NCBI GenBank assembly: GCA_014841835.1
Contig: JACYUQ010000003.1
Span: 620,001-684,000, forward strand
Source of the DNA: Oxalobacteraceae sp. CFBP 13730
Lineage (GTDB): Bacteria; Pseudomonadota; Gammaproteobacteria; Burkholderiales; Burkholderiaceae_D
Length of the DNA stretch: 64,000 nucleotides
Direction: 5' to 3'
Shown here: one piece after another, positions 54,179 through 63,260 of the stretch
Numbering within the stretch: the stretch's first letter is position 1
Layout: each line of letters starts with the position of its first letter
Program-made: the position numbers and the translations under genes
The notes under the pieces: model-generated
Database searches by the model: none
What the model saw: only the letters and a program-made list of their open reading frames with translations
Told to the model about the DNA's origin: nothing

Positions 54179-55450
54179 TTGACTTACCTCATCGACCGTC
54201 GCTTGCAGGGCAAGAACAAGTCTGCGGTCAACCGCGAACGCTTTCTGCGCCGCTACAAGGCGCAGATCAAGGATGCCGTTGGCCGCGCCATCAAGGGCCG
54301 CTCGATCACCGACATCGAAAACGGCGAAAAGGTCACCATCCCCGTCAAGGACGTGAACGAGCCGCACTTCGGCCACGCCCATGGCGGCGTCTGGGAAACC
54401 GTCAACCCCGGTAACACCGAATACCAAAAGGGCGACCAGTTCAGCCGCCCCCGCGGCGGTGGCGCCGGCGCTGGCCGCGGCCGCGCCGGCAACAGCGACC
54501 AGACCGTCGAAGACGATTTCATCTTCGAACTGTCGCGCGAAGAATTCATGAATTATTTCTTCGAAGACCTCGAGCTGCCAAACATGGTCAAGACGCAATT
54601 GACCCAGACCATTGAATACAAGAACCAGCGCGCTGGCTACAACGTTTCGGGCACGCCGTCGAACATCCATGTGCTGCGCTCGCTGCGCGGCGCACTGGGC
54701 CGGCGCATCGCCGTGGGCGGCCCGGCGCGGCGTCAGTTGGCGCAAGCCCAGGAACAATTGCAGGCGTTGTTCGACGAAGGCGCACCGGGCGACGACCAGG
54801 GCGTCATCGACCTGAAAGACCACATCCACCACCTGCGCATCCGGCTCAATGCGATTCCGTTCATCGACCCGTTCGACCTGCGCTATGCCAACCGGATCAA
54901 GGTGCCCAAACCAAGCACGCAGGCAGTGATGTTCTGCATCATGGACGTGTCGGGCTCAATGGACGAAACGCGCAAGGACACGGCCAAGCGTTTTTTCATC
55001 CTGCTGTATCTGTTCCTGAAACGCGTGTACGAGAAGATCGATGTGGTCTTCATCCGCCACCACACCGCCGCGGCCGAGGTCGACGAGAATGAATTCTTCC
55101 ATTCGCGCGAGTCGGGCGGCACCGTTGTCTCGTCCGCCCTGCATCTGCTGCAAAAAGTCCTCAGCGAACGCTATGGCAGTGCTGACTGGAATGCCTACGT
55201 GGCACAAGCCTCCGATGGCGACAACTGGGACAACGATTCGGTGCTGTGCAAACAGATTCTGTCCAATGGGATCATGCCGCGCGTTCAGTACTACACGTAT
55301 GTCGAAATCACGGATGGCCCACCACAGAATTTGTGGGAACAATACTGCGACGTCGCCAGCCAGCACCGCAATTTCGCGATGCAAAAGATCGTGACCCCGG
55401 CCGATATCTATCCCGTGTTCCGGGAACTATTCAAGAAGCAGGCCAAGTAG
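54179..55450 (+). CDS. yeaH: YeaH/DUF444 von Willebrand A-like protein
   Basis: 423-residue partner of PrkA and SpoVR. The start is TTG at 54179: AGGAGG lies at 54167-54172 (6-base spacing) and translation then begins LTYLIDRRLQGKNKSAVNRERF, the conserved family N terminus. No ATG exists at that point. A Gly/Arg-rich linker lies at about 92-105. The C-terminal half is VWA-like with the metal-site motif MDVSGSMDE, and RHHTAAAEVDENEFF follows. Frame opening at 54161 is also TTG but would put the ribosome site inside the coding region. Confidence 0.93.
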   Translation: MTYLIDRRLQGKNKSAVNRERFLRRYKAQIKDAVGRAIKGRSITDIENGEKVTIPVKDVNEPHFGHAHGGVWETVNPGNTEYQKGDQFSRPRGGGAGAGRGRAGNSDQTVEDDFIFELSREEFMNYFFEDLELPNMVKTQLTQTIEYKNQRAGYNVSGTPSNIHVLRSLRGALGRRIAVGGPARRQLAQAQEQLQALFDEGAPGDDQGVIDLKDHIHHLRIRLNAIPFIDPFDLRYANRIKVPKPSTQAVMFCIMDVSGSMDETRKDTAKRFFILLYLFLKRVYEKIDVVFIRHHTAAAEVDENEFFHSRESGGTVVSSALHLLQKVLSERYGSADWNAYVAQASDGDNWDNDSVLCKQILSNGIMPRVQYYTYVEITDGPPQNLWEQYCDVASQHRNFAMQKIVTPADIYPVFRELFKKQAK

Positions 55451-55492
55451 CCGCGCCAACAGCCGAACCAGCCAACCGCAGCGAGGTGCACC

Positions 55493-57016
55493 ATGCCAAG
55501 AGATCCGGACAACCCGCGCGCCCTGCCCGAGCAGTCGGAATGGACCTTCGACCTGATCGAGCAAGCGCACGAAGAAATCAGGCGCGTGGCACAACGCTAC
55601 GGCCTCGACACCTATCCGAACCAGCTCGAGATCATCACCGCCGAGCAAATGATGGATGCCTACACCTCAGTCGGCATGCCGGTGTCTTACAACCACTGGT
55701 CCTTCGGCAAGCATTTCCTGAGCACCGAGAAAAGCTACCGCCGCGGGCAAATGGGCCTGGCGTATGAAATCGTCATCAATTCCAATCCCTGCATCGCGTA
55801 CCTGATGGAAGAAAACAGCCTGACGATGCAGGCGCTGGTGATCGCCCACGCGGCCTATGGCCACAACTCCTTCTTCAAGGGTAATTACCTGTTCCGAAGC
55901 TGGACCGATGCCGACGCCATCGTTGACTATATGGTGTTCGCCAAGAACTACATCGCCGAATGCGAGCAGCGACATGGCATCGATGCAGTAGAAGACGTGC
56001 TCGACTCTTGCCACGCTCTGCAGAACCATGGCGTGGACCGCTACAAACGCCCGGCCAAGCTGTCGGTGGCGCAAGAAGCAGCGCGCACCAAGGAGCGCGA
56101 AGACTATGCGCAGTCGCAGGTGAACGCCATCTGGCGCACGCTGCCGCTGCGTGAAGAGCAGGTACTCAGCGCCGCGCCAGTGCGCTTTCCGCCCGAGCCC
56201 GAAGAAAACCTGCTCTACTTCATCGAAAAGTATGCCCCACTGCTCGAGCCATGGCAGCGCGAACTGGTGCGCATCACGCGCAAGATCTCGCAATACTTTT
56301 ATCCGCAGCGCCAGACCCAGGTGATGAACGAAGGCTGGGCCACCTTCTGGCATTACACGATTTTGCAGGATCTGTATCAGGAAGGCATCGTCGGTGATGG
56401 CTTCATGCTCGAATTTTTGCAAAGCCACACCAACGTCGTCTACCAGCCACCGGCCAACAGTCCGTATTACAGCGGGATCAACCCGTATGCGCTCGGCTTC
56501 GCGATGATGAGCGACATCCGCCGCATCTGCGAACACCCGACCGACGAAGACCGTACCTGGTTCCCCGATATCGCCGGCAGCGACTGGCGCAAGACGCTGG
56601 ACTTTGCGATGCGTAATTTCAAGGACGAGAGTTTCATTGCCCAGTACCTGTCGCCAAAGCTGATCCGCGAATTTCACTTCTTTGCCGTGCTCGACGACGA
56701 TCGCAGCGACAAGTTGTCGATCTCGGCCATTCACGATGAAGCGGGGTACCGTTACGTGCGGCACAAGCTGGCCGAACAATACAACCTGGGTAGCCGCGAG
56801 CCCAATATCCAGGTGTGGCAAGTCAATACACGCGACGACCGCGCGCTGACCCTGCGTCATACGCAGTTCAACCGCCGCCCACTGAACCAGCAAGCACAAG
56901 AGGTCCTCAAGCACGTCGCGCGCCTGTGGGGCTTTGACGTGCGCCTTGAGACGGCCGATCCCAACGGCCATGTTGTCAGCTTCATCGAGTGCCGACGCGA
57001 AAAGCGCACGCGCTGA
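55493..57016 (+). CDS. SpoVR/YcgB family protein
   Basis: 507 residues, normal for the family. Recognised by LEIITAEQMMDAYTSVGMPV, YNHWSFGKHF, LVIAHAAYGHNSFFKGNY and EGWATFWHYTILQ. The His/Glu-rich motifs AHAAYGHN and NEGWATFWHY suggest a metal site. Biochemical function is not established; it always travels with prkA and yeaH in proteobacteria. It starts 42 bases after yeaH with GCGAGG as a weak ribosome site. Last gene of the block. Confidence 0.95.
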   Translation: MPRDPDNPRALPEQSEWTFDLIEQAHEEIRRVAQRYGLDTYPNQLEIITAEQMMDAYTSVGMPVSYNHWSFGKHFLSTEKSYRRGQMGLAYEIVINSNPCIAYLMEENSLTMQALVIAHAAYGHNSFFKGNYLFRSWTDADAIVDYMVFAKNYIAECEQRHGIDAVEDVLDSCHALQNHGVDRYKRPAKLSVAQEAARTKEREDYAQSQVNAIWRTLPLREEQVLSAAPVRFPPEPEENLLYFIEKYAPLLEPWQRELVRITRKISQYFYPQRQTQVMNEGWATFWHYTILQDLYQEGIVGDGFMLEFLQSHTNVVYQPPANSPYYSGINPYALGFAMMSDIRRICEHPTDEDRTWFPDIAGSDWRKTLDFAMRNFKDESFIAQYLSPKLIREFHFFAVLDDDRSDKLSISAIHDEAGYRYVRHKLAEQYNLGSREPNIQVWQVNTRDDRALTLRHTQFNRRPLNQQAQEVLKHVARLWGFDVRLETADPNGHVVSFIECRREKRTR

Positions 57017-57061
57017 CGGTAACCTGGGCAGCCACGCCGTCCAAATGCCCGCGCGCCGACT

Positions 57062-57161
57062 GTAGGGTGGACGGCTGCGCCGTCCTCGCGTTCAACTGCA
57101 CCGGCTGTATTAGTCTGCCATGGATCGTTGAACGCGTGGATGGGAAACCCGTCCACCCTAC
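57062..57161. repeat. GTAGGGTGG palindromic repeat, copy 1
   Basis: The element begins GTAGGGTGGACGG (57062-57074) and ends with the complementary GTCCACCCTAC (57151-57161); inner CGCGTTCAAC/GTTGAACGCG segments also pair. A related copy lies at 61891-61989. The stem-loop sits 45 bases after spoVR and may also act in transcript ending. Confidence 0.8.
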
Positions 57162-57945
57162 TGCTCGGGTTCATTGAGCCTGCCCGCGCGTCTGTGTTGA
57201 CGATCGATCCTCCCGCGGCCCCCCCATTTTCAACCCCTTTCACCTGCAAACACCACGCGTGCGTACCACTACGTACGTGGTCGCGTTCTCTTGGTATCGC
57301 CAATAAACCGATTTCATGGTATGTTGCCGTCATCACATGTTGGCGCTGTCACATCCACGTCATGGCAATATGGTGGTGAAGTACCTAGCAAAACTAAGTA
57401 ATATAGTTTGGCGAAGCAGGTGTGGGGCCTCGCAGCTTTCATTCCTGTCAAGTTGACGTGATTGTTGGGCGCACGGTTGAGTTATCTCAATGGTGACAAG
57501 TCGTATAACTTCTATCTATAGCTTGTCATGGCAGGCGCCTGTTCCAGGCGCTTTGCTTGCCGATGCCAGACAGGGGAATGGCGATAGTTCGACGAAAAGC
57601 CCATGCCTAGTCATAGGAAATTTGCCATACAACGTAATAAACGACAATAATTTGGCAAAAGCAGCCTGAGCATTGATCTTCCACGTGACGAGGAGAATCC
57701 ATTAACAAATTAGACAATTTTCGGACTGCCAAACCCCGACGTGCGGCCCATCCGTTCTTGTATAGATGAGCTGCTTTGCCTGCTTTTACAAGCAGTTAGC
57801 GGTCCTTTCGCTGCTGTAAAAATGTATGTGCAAAAAAGAATTCGTAGGTATAATTCCTCGAATGTCCCGGATGCGGCTCTAGGTTTCCGTCGTATTTAGT
57901 GGGTTTGGTAGCAACAAAAAAGAGTTGGCATTGGAGAAATATGGC
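57162..57945. other. Long non-coding region upstream of tonB
   Basis: Nearly 800 bases with no convincing gene on either strand; all frames are short or lack ribosome sites. It is AT-richer than its surroundings from about 57,380 to 57,850. Apart from the candidate tonB promoter I could assign nothing; no Fur-box-like sequence was recognised. Confidence 0.5.
57825..57854 (+). promoter_or_regulatory. Candidate promoter of the tonB-exbBD operon
   Basis: A perfect TATAAT (57849-57854) is preceded by AGG, close to an extended -10. The -35 is poor (TATGTG at 57825-57830 with an 18-base spacer). Predicted start near 57861, about 85 bases before the tonB ATG. Confidence 0.45.
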
Positions 57946-58611
57946 ATGAATTTTTCGAACGAAAAGCAACCCGGGAAAAATTTCACAGGATTGATCGTCG
58001 TGATCATCTTCCACATCCTTGTGGGTTGGGCTCTCGTGGCCGGCCTGGGTACCCGGATCGTCAGCACGGTGACCGAAGCTGTGGAAACCAAGCTGATTGA
58101 AGAAGTGGCGCCACCGCCACCACCGGAAACCCCGCCACCGCCGCCACCGCCGGAAATGAAGGCTCCACCGCCTCCATTCATCCCGCCGGTTGAAGTGCAG
58201 GTGCAGCAGCCGCCACCGCCGCAGAACGTGATCGCCGCAGCGACGCAGACACCGCCACCGACCACGTCGCTGGCACCGCCTGCACCACCGGCACCGTCCG
58301 CGCCGCCAGCACCACCGGCACCGCGTGGCGTCAGCCGCAGCGAGGCAGTAGCAGACTTTAATACTTGCGCACGTCCGGAATATCCGCGTTCGTCGCAACG
58401 CAATGAAGAAACGGGTACCACGACCCTGCAGTTCCTGATTGGTGTCGATGGTCGCGTGTTGGAAGCCAAGCTGGCGAAGTCAAGTGGCTTCCGAGACTTG
58501 GACCGGGCCGCGCAATCGGCTCTGAGCAAATGCCGATTCAAGCCAGCCATGATCGATGGCAAGCCGGAACAGGCGTGGACAGCGGTGCAGTACGTCTGGA
58601 CGCTGGAATAA
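57946..58611 (+). CDS. tonB: TonB energy-transducing protein
   Basis: 221 residues. The start at 57946 (MNFSNEKQPGKNF) has GGAG about 10 bases upstream. One N-terminal membrane helix (about 15-34, FTGLIVVIIFHILVGWALV), keeping the histidine that TonB uses to couple to ExbB-ExbD. A long Pro-rich rod follows (about 50-125, runs of PPPPP and APPAPPAP), then a TonB C-terminal domain (PEYPRSSQRNEETGTTTLQF ... ALSKCRFKPAMIDGKP). It powers uptake through outer-membrane receptors, which are not in the window. First of tonB-exbB-exbD-exbD-TPR. Confidence 0.95.
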   Translation: MNFSNEKQPGKNFTGLIVVIIFHILVGWALVAGLGTRIVSTVTEAVETKLIEEVAPPPPPETPPPPPPPEMKAPPPPFIPPVEVQVQQPPPPQNVIAAATQTPPPTTSLAPPAPPAPSAPPAPPAPRGVSRSEAVADFNTCARPEYPRSSQRNEETGTTTLQFLIGVDGRVLEAKLAKSSGFRDLDRAAQSALSKCRFKPAMIDGKPEQAWTAVQYVWTLE

Positions 58612-58695
58612 AACCGGGACAAAACACCGTCTCAAACTTTGATTGTCGTTGTCGTAAGTTCAGCGAACTGTCTATTTAAATATTTTGGAGGAAGC

Positions 58696-59643
58696 ATGTT
58701 TAAGAATACCCGTTTGTCCGCTTTCCTGGCGGCTGTCCTGTTGTCGGTAACCGCAGCATCGGCGCTGGTGTCGGCACCAGCCTTCGCTCAAGCAACCCCA
58801 GCAACCGACGCAGCTGCACCAGCGACGACCGACGCAGCTGCACCAGCTGTCGATCCAGCTGCTGCTCCTGCTGCTGACGCTGCTGCTGCTGCACCGGCCG
58901 ATGCCGGCGCGCCAGCTGCTGCGCCAGGCACCGAAAAAAGCGAAGAAGTCTACAACCCGTACGGCCTGCAAGCCATGTGGGAACACGGCGACTTCGTCAA
59001 CAAGGGCACCCTGATCATTCTGTCGCTGATGTCGATGGGTTCGTGGTACATCATCATCACCAAGCTGATCGATCAGCAAAAAGTGATGAACCAGGCTAAA
59101 GACATGAAAGCCAAGTTCTGGAAAGCACCGTCGATCGTCGCTGGTTCGGCTACGCTGAAAGAAGGTTCGCCATTCCGCTTCATCGCTGAAACCGGTACCA
59201 AGGCTACCCAGCACCACGACGGCGCCCTGCTCGAGCAGATCGACCTGTCGACGTGGGTTACCATGCAGATCCAGCGCGCTGTTGACCGTGTTCAGTCGCG
59301 TCTGCAAGATGGCCTGTCGTTCCTGGCAACCGTTGGTTCGACCTCGCCGTTCATCGGTCTGTTCGGTACCGTCTGGGGTATTTACAACGCACTGACCGCC
59401 ATCGGCATGTCGGGTAACGCATCGATCGACAAGGTTGCAGGTCCAGTCGGTGAAGCACTGATCATGACCGCCTTCGGTCTGTTCGTTGCAGTTCCTGCCG
59501 TGCTGGGTTACAACTGGCTGGTTCGTCGTAACAAGACCGCGCTGGAAGACATCCGCTCGTTCTCGGCTGACGTGCACTCGGTACTGATCTCGGGCGCAAT
59601 GTCGACCTCGAACGCAGCAATCAGCGCCAAGAAGATTGGATAA
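58696..59643 (+). CDS. exbB: ExbB proton channel protein with signal peptide and Ala/Pro-rich extension
   Basis: 315 residues; the start at 58696 has GGAGGAAG close upstream. Unusually for the small ExbB form, it opens with a signal-peptide-like segment (FLAAVLLSVTAASALVSAPAFAQA) and about 50 residues of Ala/Pro/Asp low-complexity sequence, which would lie in the periplasm. The channel core follows: helix LIILSLMSMGSWYIIITKLI, cytoplasmic loop, then ATVGSTSPFIGLFGTVWGIYNAL and VGEALIMTAFGLFVAVPAVLGYN, both highly conserved in ExbB/TolQ. It works with TonB and the two ExbD proteins. Confidence 0.94.
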   Translation: MFKNTRLSAFLAAVLLSVTAASALVSAPAFAQATPATDAAAPATTDAAAPAVDPAAAPAADAAAAAPADAGAPAAAPGTEKSEEVYNPYGLQAMWEHGDFVNKGTLIILSLMSMGSWYIIITKLIDQQKVMNQAKDMKAKFWKAPSIVAGSATLKEGSPFRFIAETGTKATQHHDGALLEQIDLSTWVTMQIQRAVDRVQSRLQDGLSFLATVGSTSPFIGLFGTVWGIYNALTAIGMSGNASIDKVAGPVGEALIMTAFGLFVAVPAVLGYNWLVRRNKTALEDIRSFSADVHSVLISGAMSTSNAAISAKKIG

Positions 59644-59646
59644 ATT

Positions 59647-60066
59647 ATGTCGATGAGTGTCGGATCCGATAACGGAGAAGATGAGCTGAATTCAGAGATC
59701 AACACGACGCCACTCGTTGACATCATGTTGGTTCTTCTGATCATCTTCCTGATCACGAGTCCGGTGGTTCTGAAGCTGCAAAAAGTTGCACTGCCTGCAG
59801 AAGAGAACCAGGTCACCCTGACCAAGCCGGAAGACATTAATATCACCGTCAATAAAGACGGCGAAATGTACTATAACCAGCTGCACCTCGCGAACACGGA
59901 CGAACTGTTCAAGTTTCTCGCGGAGCAGTCGGTGAAGGTGCCGCAACCGGCAGTAAAAGTTCGTGGCGACCAGGAAGCACGCTACGAAGCAATCGGTCGG
60001 GTCATCTACACGGCACAACGTGCTGGGGTGCAGAAGGTTGGCTTCGTGATCGAGCCACCGGGCTGA
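59647..60066 (+). CDS. exbD: ExbD proton channel protein 1
   Basis: 139 residues starting three bases after the exbB stop. One N-terminal membrane helix follows INTTPLVDIMLVLLIIFLIT, with the essential Asp in LVDIML. The periplasmic part is of ExbD/TolR type (ITVNKDGEMYYN, VKVRGDQEARYEAIGRVIYT). A second ATG lies two codons later, so the exact start is open. The duplicated ExbD follows after 74 bases. Confidence 0.94.
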   Translation: MSMSVGSDNGEDELNSEINTTPLVDIMLVLLIIFLITSPVVLKLQKVALPAEENQVTLTKPEDINITVNKDGEMYYNQLHLANTDELFKFLAEQSVKVPQPAVKVRGDQEARYEAIGRVIYTAQRAGVQKVGFVIEPPG

Positions 60067-60140
60067 TAGCCCTGCACGCGGCGTCAGGCTCATCGAGCCG
60101 GGCGCCGCGCCCTTCTCCCGACATTTGAAAAGGAAACACC

Positions 60141-60575
60141 ATGAGTATGAGCGTAGGTTCGAGCTCCGCTAAGGATGCTGATCCGGAACCGATGATGGAA
60201 ATGAACATGACGCCGTTGATCGACGTCCTGCTCGTTCTGATCATTATGCTGATCATCACGATTCCGAAGCAGAACCACTCGGTCAATCTGAACATGCCGA
60301 CGGGTACCCCGCCACCGCTGACGGATGTCAAGCCGGTCGTGGTCACCATCGACGTGGACTTTGACGGCACCATCCTCTGGGATGGCGAAGTGATTCCGGA
60401 TCGTGCAGCCCTCGAAGCCAAAATGAATGCAGTCGCAGCGATGGCTGACCAGCCTGAAGTGCACCTGCGTCCGAATAAGCTGGTAGAGTATAAAGTTGTA
60501 GCCGGCGTGATGGCATCTGCCCAGCGCATCGGCGTCACCAAAATCGGCATGGTCGGTAACGAGCAATTCCAGTAA
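60141..60575 (+). CDS. exbD: ExbD proton channel protein 2
   Basis: 144 residues, paralogue of the preceding gene. Membrane helix with MNMTPLIDVLLVLIIMLIIT keeps the Asp (LIDVLL). The periplasmic domain has VTIDVDFDGTILWDG and VEYKVVAGVMASAQRIGVTK. AAAAGGAAAC lies just upstream. Two different ExbDs in one operon is known from Xanthomonas-type TonB systems, where the second may serve particular receptors; that role here is inference. Confidence 0.94.
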   Translation: MSMSVGSSSAKDADPEPMMEMNMTPLIDVLLVLIIMLIITIPKQNHSVNLNMPTGTPPPLTDVKPVVVTIDVDFDGTILWDGEVIPDRAALEAKMNAVAAMADQPEVHLRPNKLVEYKVVAGVMASAQRIGVTKIGMVGNEQFQ

Positions 60576-60594
60576 TCGTTCCATGTTTTGACCA

Positions 60595-60621
60595 ACACGG
60601 CAGGGCTACCCCCTGCCGTGT
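60595..60621. terminator. Hairpin between exbD2 and the TPR gene
   Basis: Perfect 11-base stem ACACGGCAGGG (60595-60605) / CCCTGCCGTGT (60611-60621), loop CTACC. It is followed on the plus strand by CCATTTTG, only a short T run, so it may lower rather than stop transcription into the TPR gene 25 bases on. Confidence 0.55.
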
Positions 60622-60646
60622 CCATTTTGAAATAAGGATTTTTCAG

Positions 60647-61876
60647 ATGATCAAGTTCCGTCTCGCTCACCTCAGTATCGCGATGGCCGCACTCGGCTTC
60701 GTTGCCGCCACTCCGGTGATCGGCCTGTCCTCCGCTGTCGCTGCAGAAGCACTGCGTGCGGAGATCGGCAAACCACTGCAGCAAGCCCAGGCACAAATGA
60801 AACAGGGCAAGCACAAGGATGCACTGGCGACCCTGCGTGGACTGGACAAAGTAGGCAACAAGACCGCCAACGAGACTTACACGATCGAGCGCGTTCGCGC
60901 TGCGGCAGCCTCGTCGGCCGGTGACTTTGACACCGCCGCCAAATCGTTCGAAGCATTACTTGATTCGGGCAAGCTGAGCGCCTCCGAGCGTTCGCAGTTC
61001 TCGGAAGGCCTGGTCGGCATCTATATGCGCGCCGGCGATCTGAACAAAGCCAACAGCACGATCCAGTCCCTGCTCAAGCAGAAAGACGATCCGAAGCTGC
61101 GCGCCTACCTGCTGCAGAACTACTACAAGCAAGGCAACACTGCCGCGCTCGAGCAAGAACTGCGCACCATCGAAAAAAGTGGCCGCCTGAGCGAAGATCA
61201 GCTCGGCATGCTGGCCAATATCCAGCTCAAGAAAAACGATACGGCCGGCTATGTCCGCACCATCGAGAAGCTGGCAGCAAGCTATCCAAAAGCCCAGTAC
61301 TGGACCGACCTGCTGAACCGTGTGCAGCGTCAGCCAGGCTATTCGCAGCGTCTGAACATCGACGTCTACCGCCTGAAACTGGCCAACAACCTGCTCAAGA
61401 AGCCGAGCGAGTTCATGGAAATGGCCCAGCTGGTCCTGCAGGCGAAAGCCCCTGCTGAAGCGCTCAAGATCATCGACCGCGGCTACAAGGCTGGCGCACT
61501 GGGTACGGGCACCGATGCCGCGCGCCACCAGCGCCTGAAGGAACTGGCCGAGAAAAACCTGGCCGAGCAAAACAAGAACTTTGCTGCGCTCGAAGCCGAG
61601 TACACCGCCGCCAAAGACGGCGACCAGATGGTTGGTCTCGGTTACGCGATGGTGCAGGCTGGTCAGGCCGACAAGGGCCTGAAAATGATGGAAGCGGCGA
61701 TCAAGGCCGGCGGCCTGCGCAATGCCGAGGAAGCCAAGCTTCGCCTGGGCGAAGCCTACGCTGTGGCCGGCAAGAAGTCGCAAGCTCTTGCCGCATTCAA
61801 GGAAGTTGGCGGCAAGGACGGCACGGCCGAACTGGCACGCTACTGGATCCTGGCAGTCAACCACCCACTGTCGTAA
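60647..61876 (+). CDS. Exported TPR-repeat protein of the TonB operon
   Basis: 409 residues. Signal peptide at about 1-33 (HLSIAMAALGFVAATPVIGLSSAVAA). The rest is all-helical with tetratricopeptide-like pairs, e.g. ALATLRGLDKVGNKTANETY, AAKSFEALLDSGKLSASERS, and at the C terminus AEEAKLRLGEAYAVAGKKSQALAAFKEV. TPR proteins next to exbB-exbD-tonB (TtpC in Vibrio) support some TonB systems; equivalence is not proven. AAATAAGGA lies about 10 bases before the ATG. It ends the operon: a palindromic repeat and a terminator follow. Confidence 0.85.
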   Translation: MIKFRLAHLSIAMAALGFVAATPVIGLSSAVAAEALRAEIGKPLQQAQAQMKQGKHKDALATLRGLDKVGNKTANETYTIERVRAAAASSAGDFDTAAKSFEALLDSGKLSASERSQFSEGLVGIYMRAGDLNKANSTIQSLLKQKDDPKLRAYLLQNYYKQGNTAALEQELRTIEKSGRLSEDQLGMLANIQLKKNDTAGYVRTIEKLAASYPKAQYWTDLLNRVQRQPGYSQRLNIDVYRLKLANNLLKKPSEFMEMAQLVLQAKAPAEALKIIDRGYKAGALGTGTDAARHQRLKELAEKNLAEQNKNFAALEAEYTAAKDGDQMVGLGYAMVQAGQADKGLKMMEAAIKAGGLRNAEEAKLRLGEAYAVAGKKSQALAAFKEVGGKDGTAELARYWILAVNHPLS

Positions 61877-61890
61877 TTGGTTAGAAAGCG

Positions 61891-61989
61891 CTAGGGTGGA
61901 CGGGTTCCCCGTCCACGCGTTCAACGTAACGTCGCATAGCATGAGCGAGGTTGGTTTGAACGGATGGACGGCATAGCCGTTCACCCTAC
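61891..61989. repeat. GTAGGGTGG palindromic repeat, copy 2
   Basis: Begins CTAGGGTGGACGGG (61891-61904), ends with TTCACCCTACG, and shares the CCGTCCACGCGTTCAAC core with the copy at 57062. The two arms face each other as in copy 1, so each can fold into a long stem. It sits 14 bases after the TPR gene. Confidence 0.8.
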
Positions 61990-62004
61990 GTTGCAATTGG
62001 CCAG

Positions 62005-62029
62005 AACGCCGCCCTTGGGCGGCGTTTTT
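62005..62029 (+). terminator. Rho-independent terminator of the tonB operon
   Basis: A 10-base stem AACGCCGCCC (62005-62014) / GGGCGGCGTT (62017-62026) followed directly by a run of five T (62025-62029). It ends the plus-strand tonB-exbB-exbD-exbD-TPR transcript, about 150 bases before ribF. Confidence 0.85.
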
Positions 62030-62176
62030 ATTTGGTCAGCGTCCGCAGACCGTGGCATGCACCTTCAGCGGGGAACCATTCCTCTTATGCAACGTCGGTT
62101 TGCCGCGCAGTTCCCGTATAATCAGGCTTTTGGCGCCGCATACCGACAGCATGGCGCGCAACCGGAACCAGACTTG

Positions 62177-63148
62177 ATGAAGGTATTTCGCGGACTTCCC
62201 AACGACAGGGCGCGCGCACCATGCGCGCTCACGATCGGCAATTTCGACGGCGTCCATCGGGGCCATCAGGCCCTGCTGGCGCAAGTGCGCGGCGCCGCCG
62301 ACCGGCTCGGGCTGGACGCGGCCGTGATGACGTTCGAGCCGCATCCCCGCGAATACTTTGCCCACAAACTGGGCGACCCGTCCAAGGCACCGGCGCGCGT
62401 GGCCAATCTGCGCGACAAGCTCGAAGACCTGGACCAGGCCGGCATCGACCGCGTCATTGTCGAACATTTCAATGAACAGTTTGCCGCCATGTCGCCGCAG
62501 GATTTCGTCCAGCGCGTGCTGGTCGACGGCCTGCACGTCAAGTGGCTGATGGTGGGCGACGACTTCTGCTTCGGCGCGCGCCGCGCCGGCAACATCGCGA
62601 TGCTGACTGAAGCCGGCCGCGAACACGGTTTCGAAGTCCACACGCTGGGCACCGTGATGCATGGCGCCGTACGCATTTCGTCGTCGGCCGTGCGCGCGGC
62701 GCTGGCCGATGGCGACTTTTGCGCCACCAGCCGGCTGCTCGGCCATCCCTACGCGATGTCGGGCCATGTCATCCATGGCGCCAAGCTCGGCCGCACGCTG
62801 GGCTTCCCGACCTTGAATCTGCGCGTCACGCACCGCCCTGCCCTGTCCGGCATTTTTGTCGTGCAGGTGCACGGTCTGGCCGACCATCCGCTGCCGGCCG
62901 TGGCCAGCCTGGGCGTGCGCCCCACCGTCGAAGACGCCGGCCGCACCTTGCTTGAAGTCCATGTATTCGACTATGCCGGCCAGTGTTACGGCAAGCTGGT
63001 GCGCGTGGAGTTTCTGGCCAAGTTGCGCGACGAGGAAAAATACGCCGACCTGGCCCTGCTCACCGCCGCGATCGACAACGACGCGCTGCAGGCGCGCGCG
63101 TTCTTCGACCGGCGTAATGGCGCGCTGAACGCGACCGACCGAATTTGA
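62177..63148 (+). CDS. ribF: Bifunctional riboflavin kinase / FAD synthetase
   Basis: Makes FMN from riboflavin and FAD from FMN. The start at 62177 ([11 protein letters not shown]) gives 323 residues; the frame is open upstream into the repeat and terminator, which cannot be coding. The N-terminal nucleotidyltransferase has [17 protein letters not shown] (HxGH-like) and the conserved [22 protein letters not shown] region ([18 protein letters not shown]), then [10 protein letters not shown]. The C-terminal kinase domain has [13 protein letters not shown] and [14 protein letters not shown]. ribF directly before ileS is the usual order. Confidence 0.95.
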   Translation: MKVFRGLPNDRARAPCALTIGNFDGVHRGHQALLAQVRGAADRLGLDAAVMTFEPHPREYFAHKLGDPSKAPARVANLRDKLEDLDQAGIDRVIVEHFNEQFAAMSPQDFVQRVLVDGLHVKWLMVGDDFCFGARRAGNIAMLTEAGREHGFEVHTLGTVMHGAVRISSSAVRAALADGDFCATSRLLGHPYAMSGHVIHGAKLGRTLGFPTLNLRVTHRPALSGIFVVQVHGLADHPLPAVASLGVRPTVEDAGRTLLEVHVFDYAGQCYGKLVRVEFLAKLRDEEKYADLALLTAAIDNDALQARAFFDRRNGALNATDRI

Positions 63149-63260
63149 GTGCGCTTCCCGGCCAGTCGACGATTGGCAGGAAGCGCCTCCCCCTGTTTGC
63201 CAGACCCCATTCGACGCGGCGCACGGCGCCGTGCACACGAACACCCAACAAAAGAACCTT

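Noticed and set aside
57062..57161. tRNA or attachment site near the GTAGGGTGG palindrome
   Set aside because: No cloverleaf or T-loop GTTCGAATC sequence; the second copy at 61891 shows it to be a dispersed repeat.
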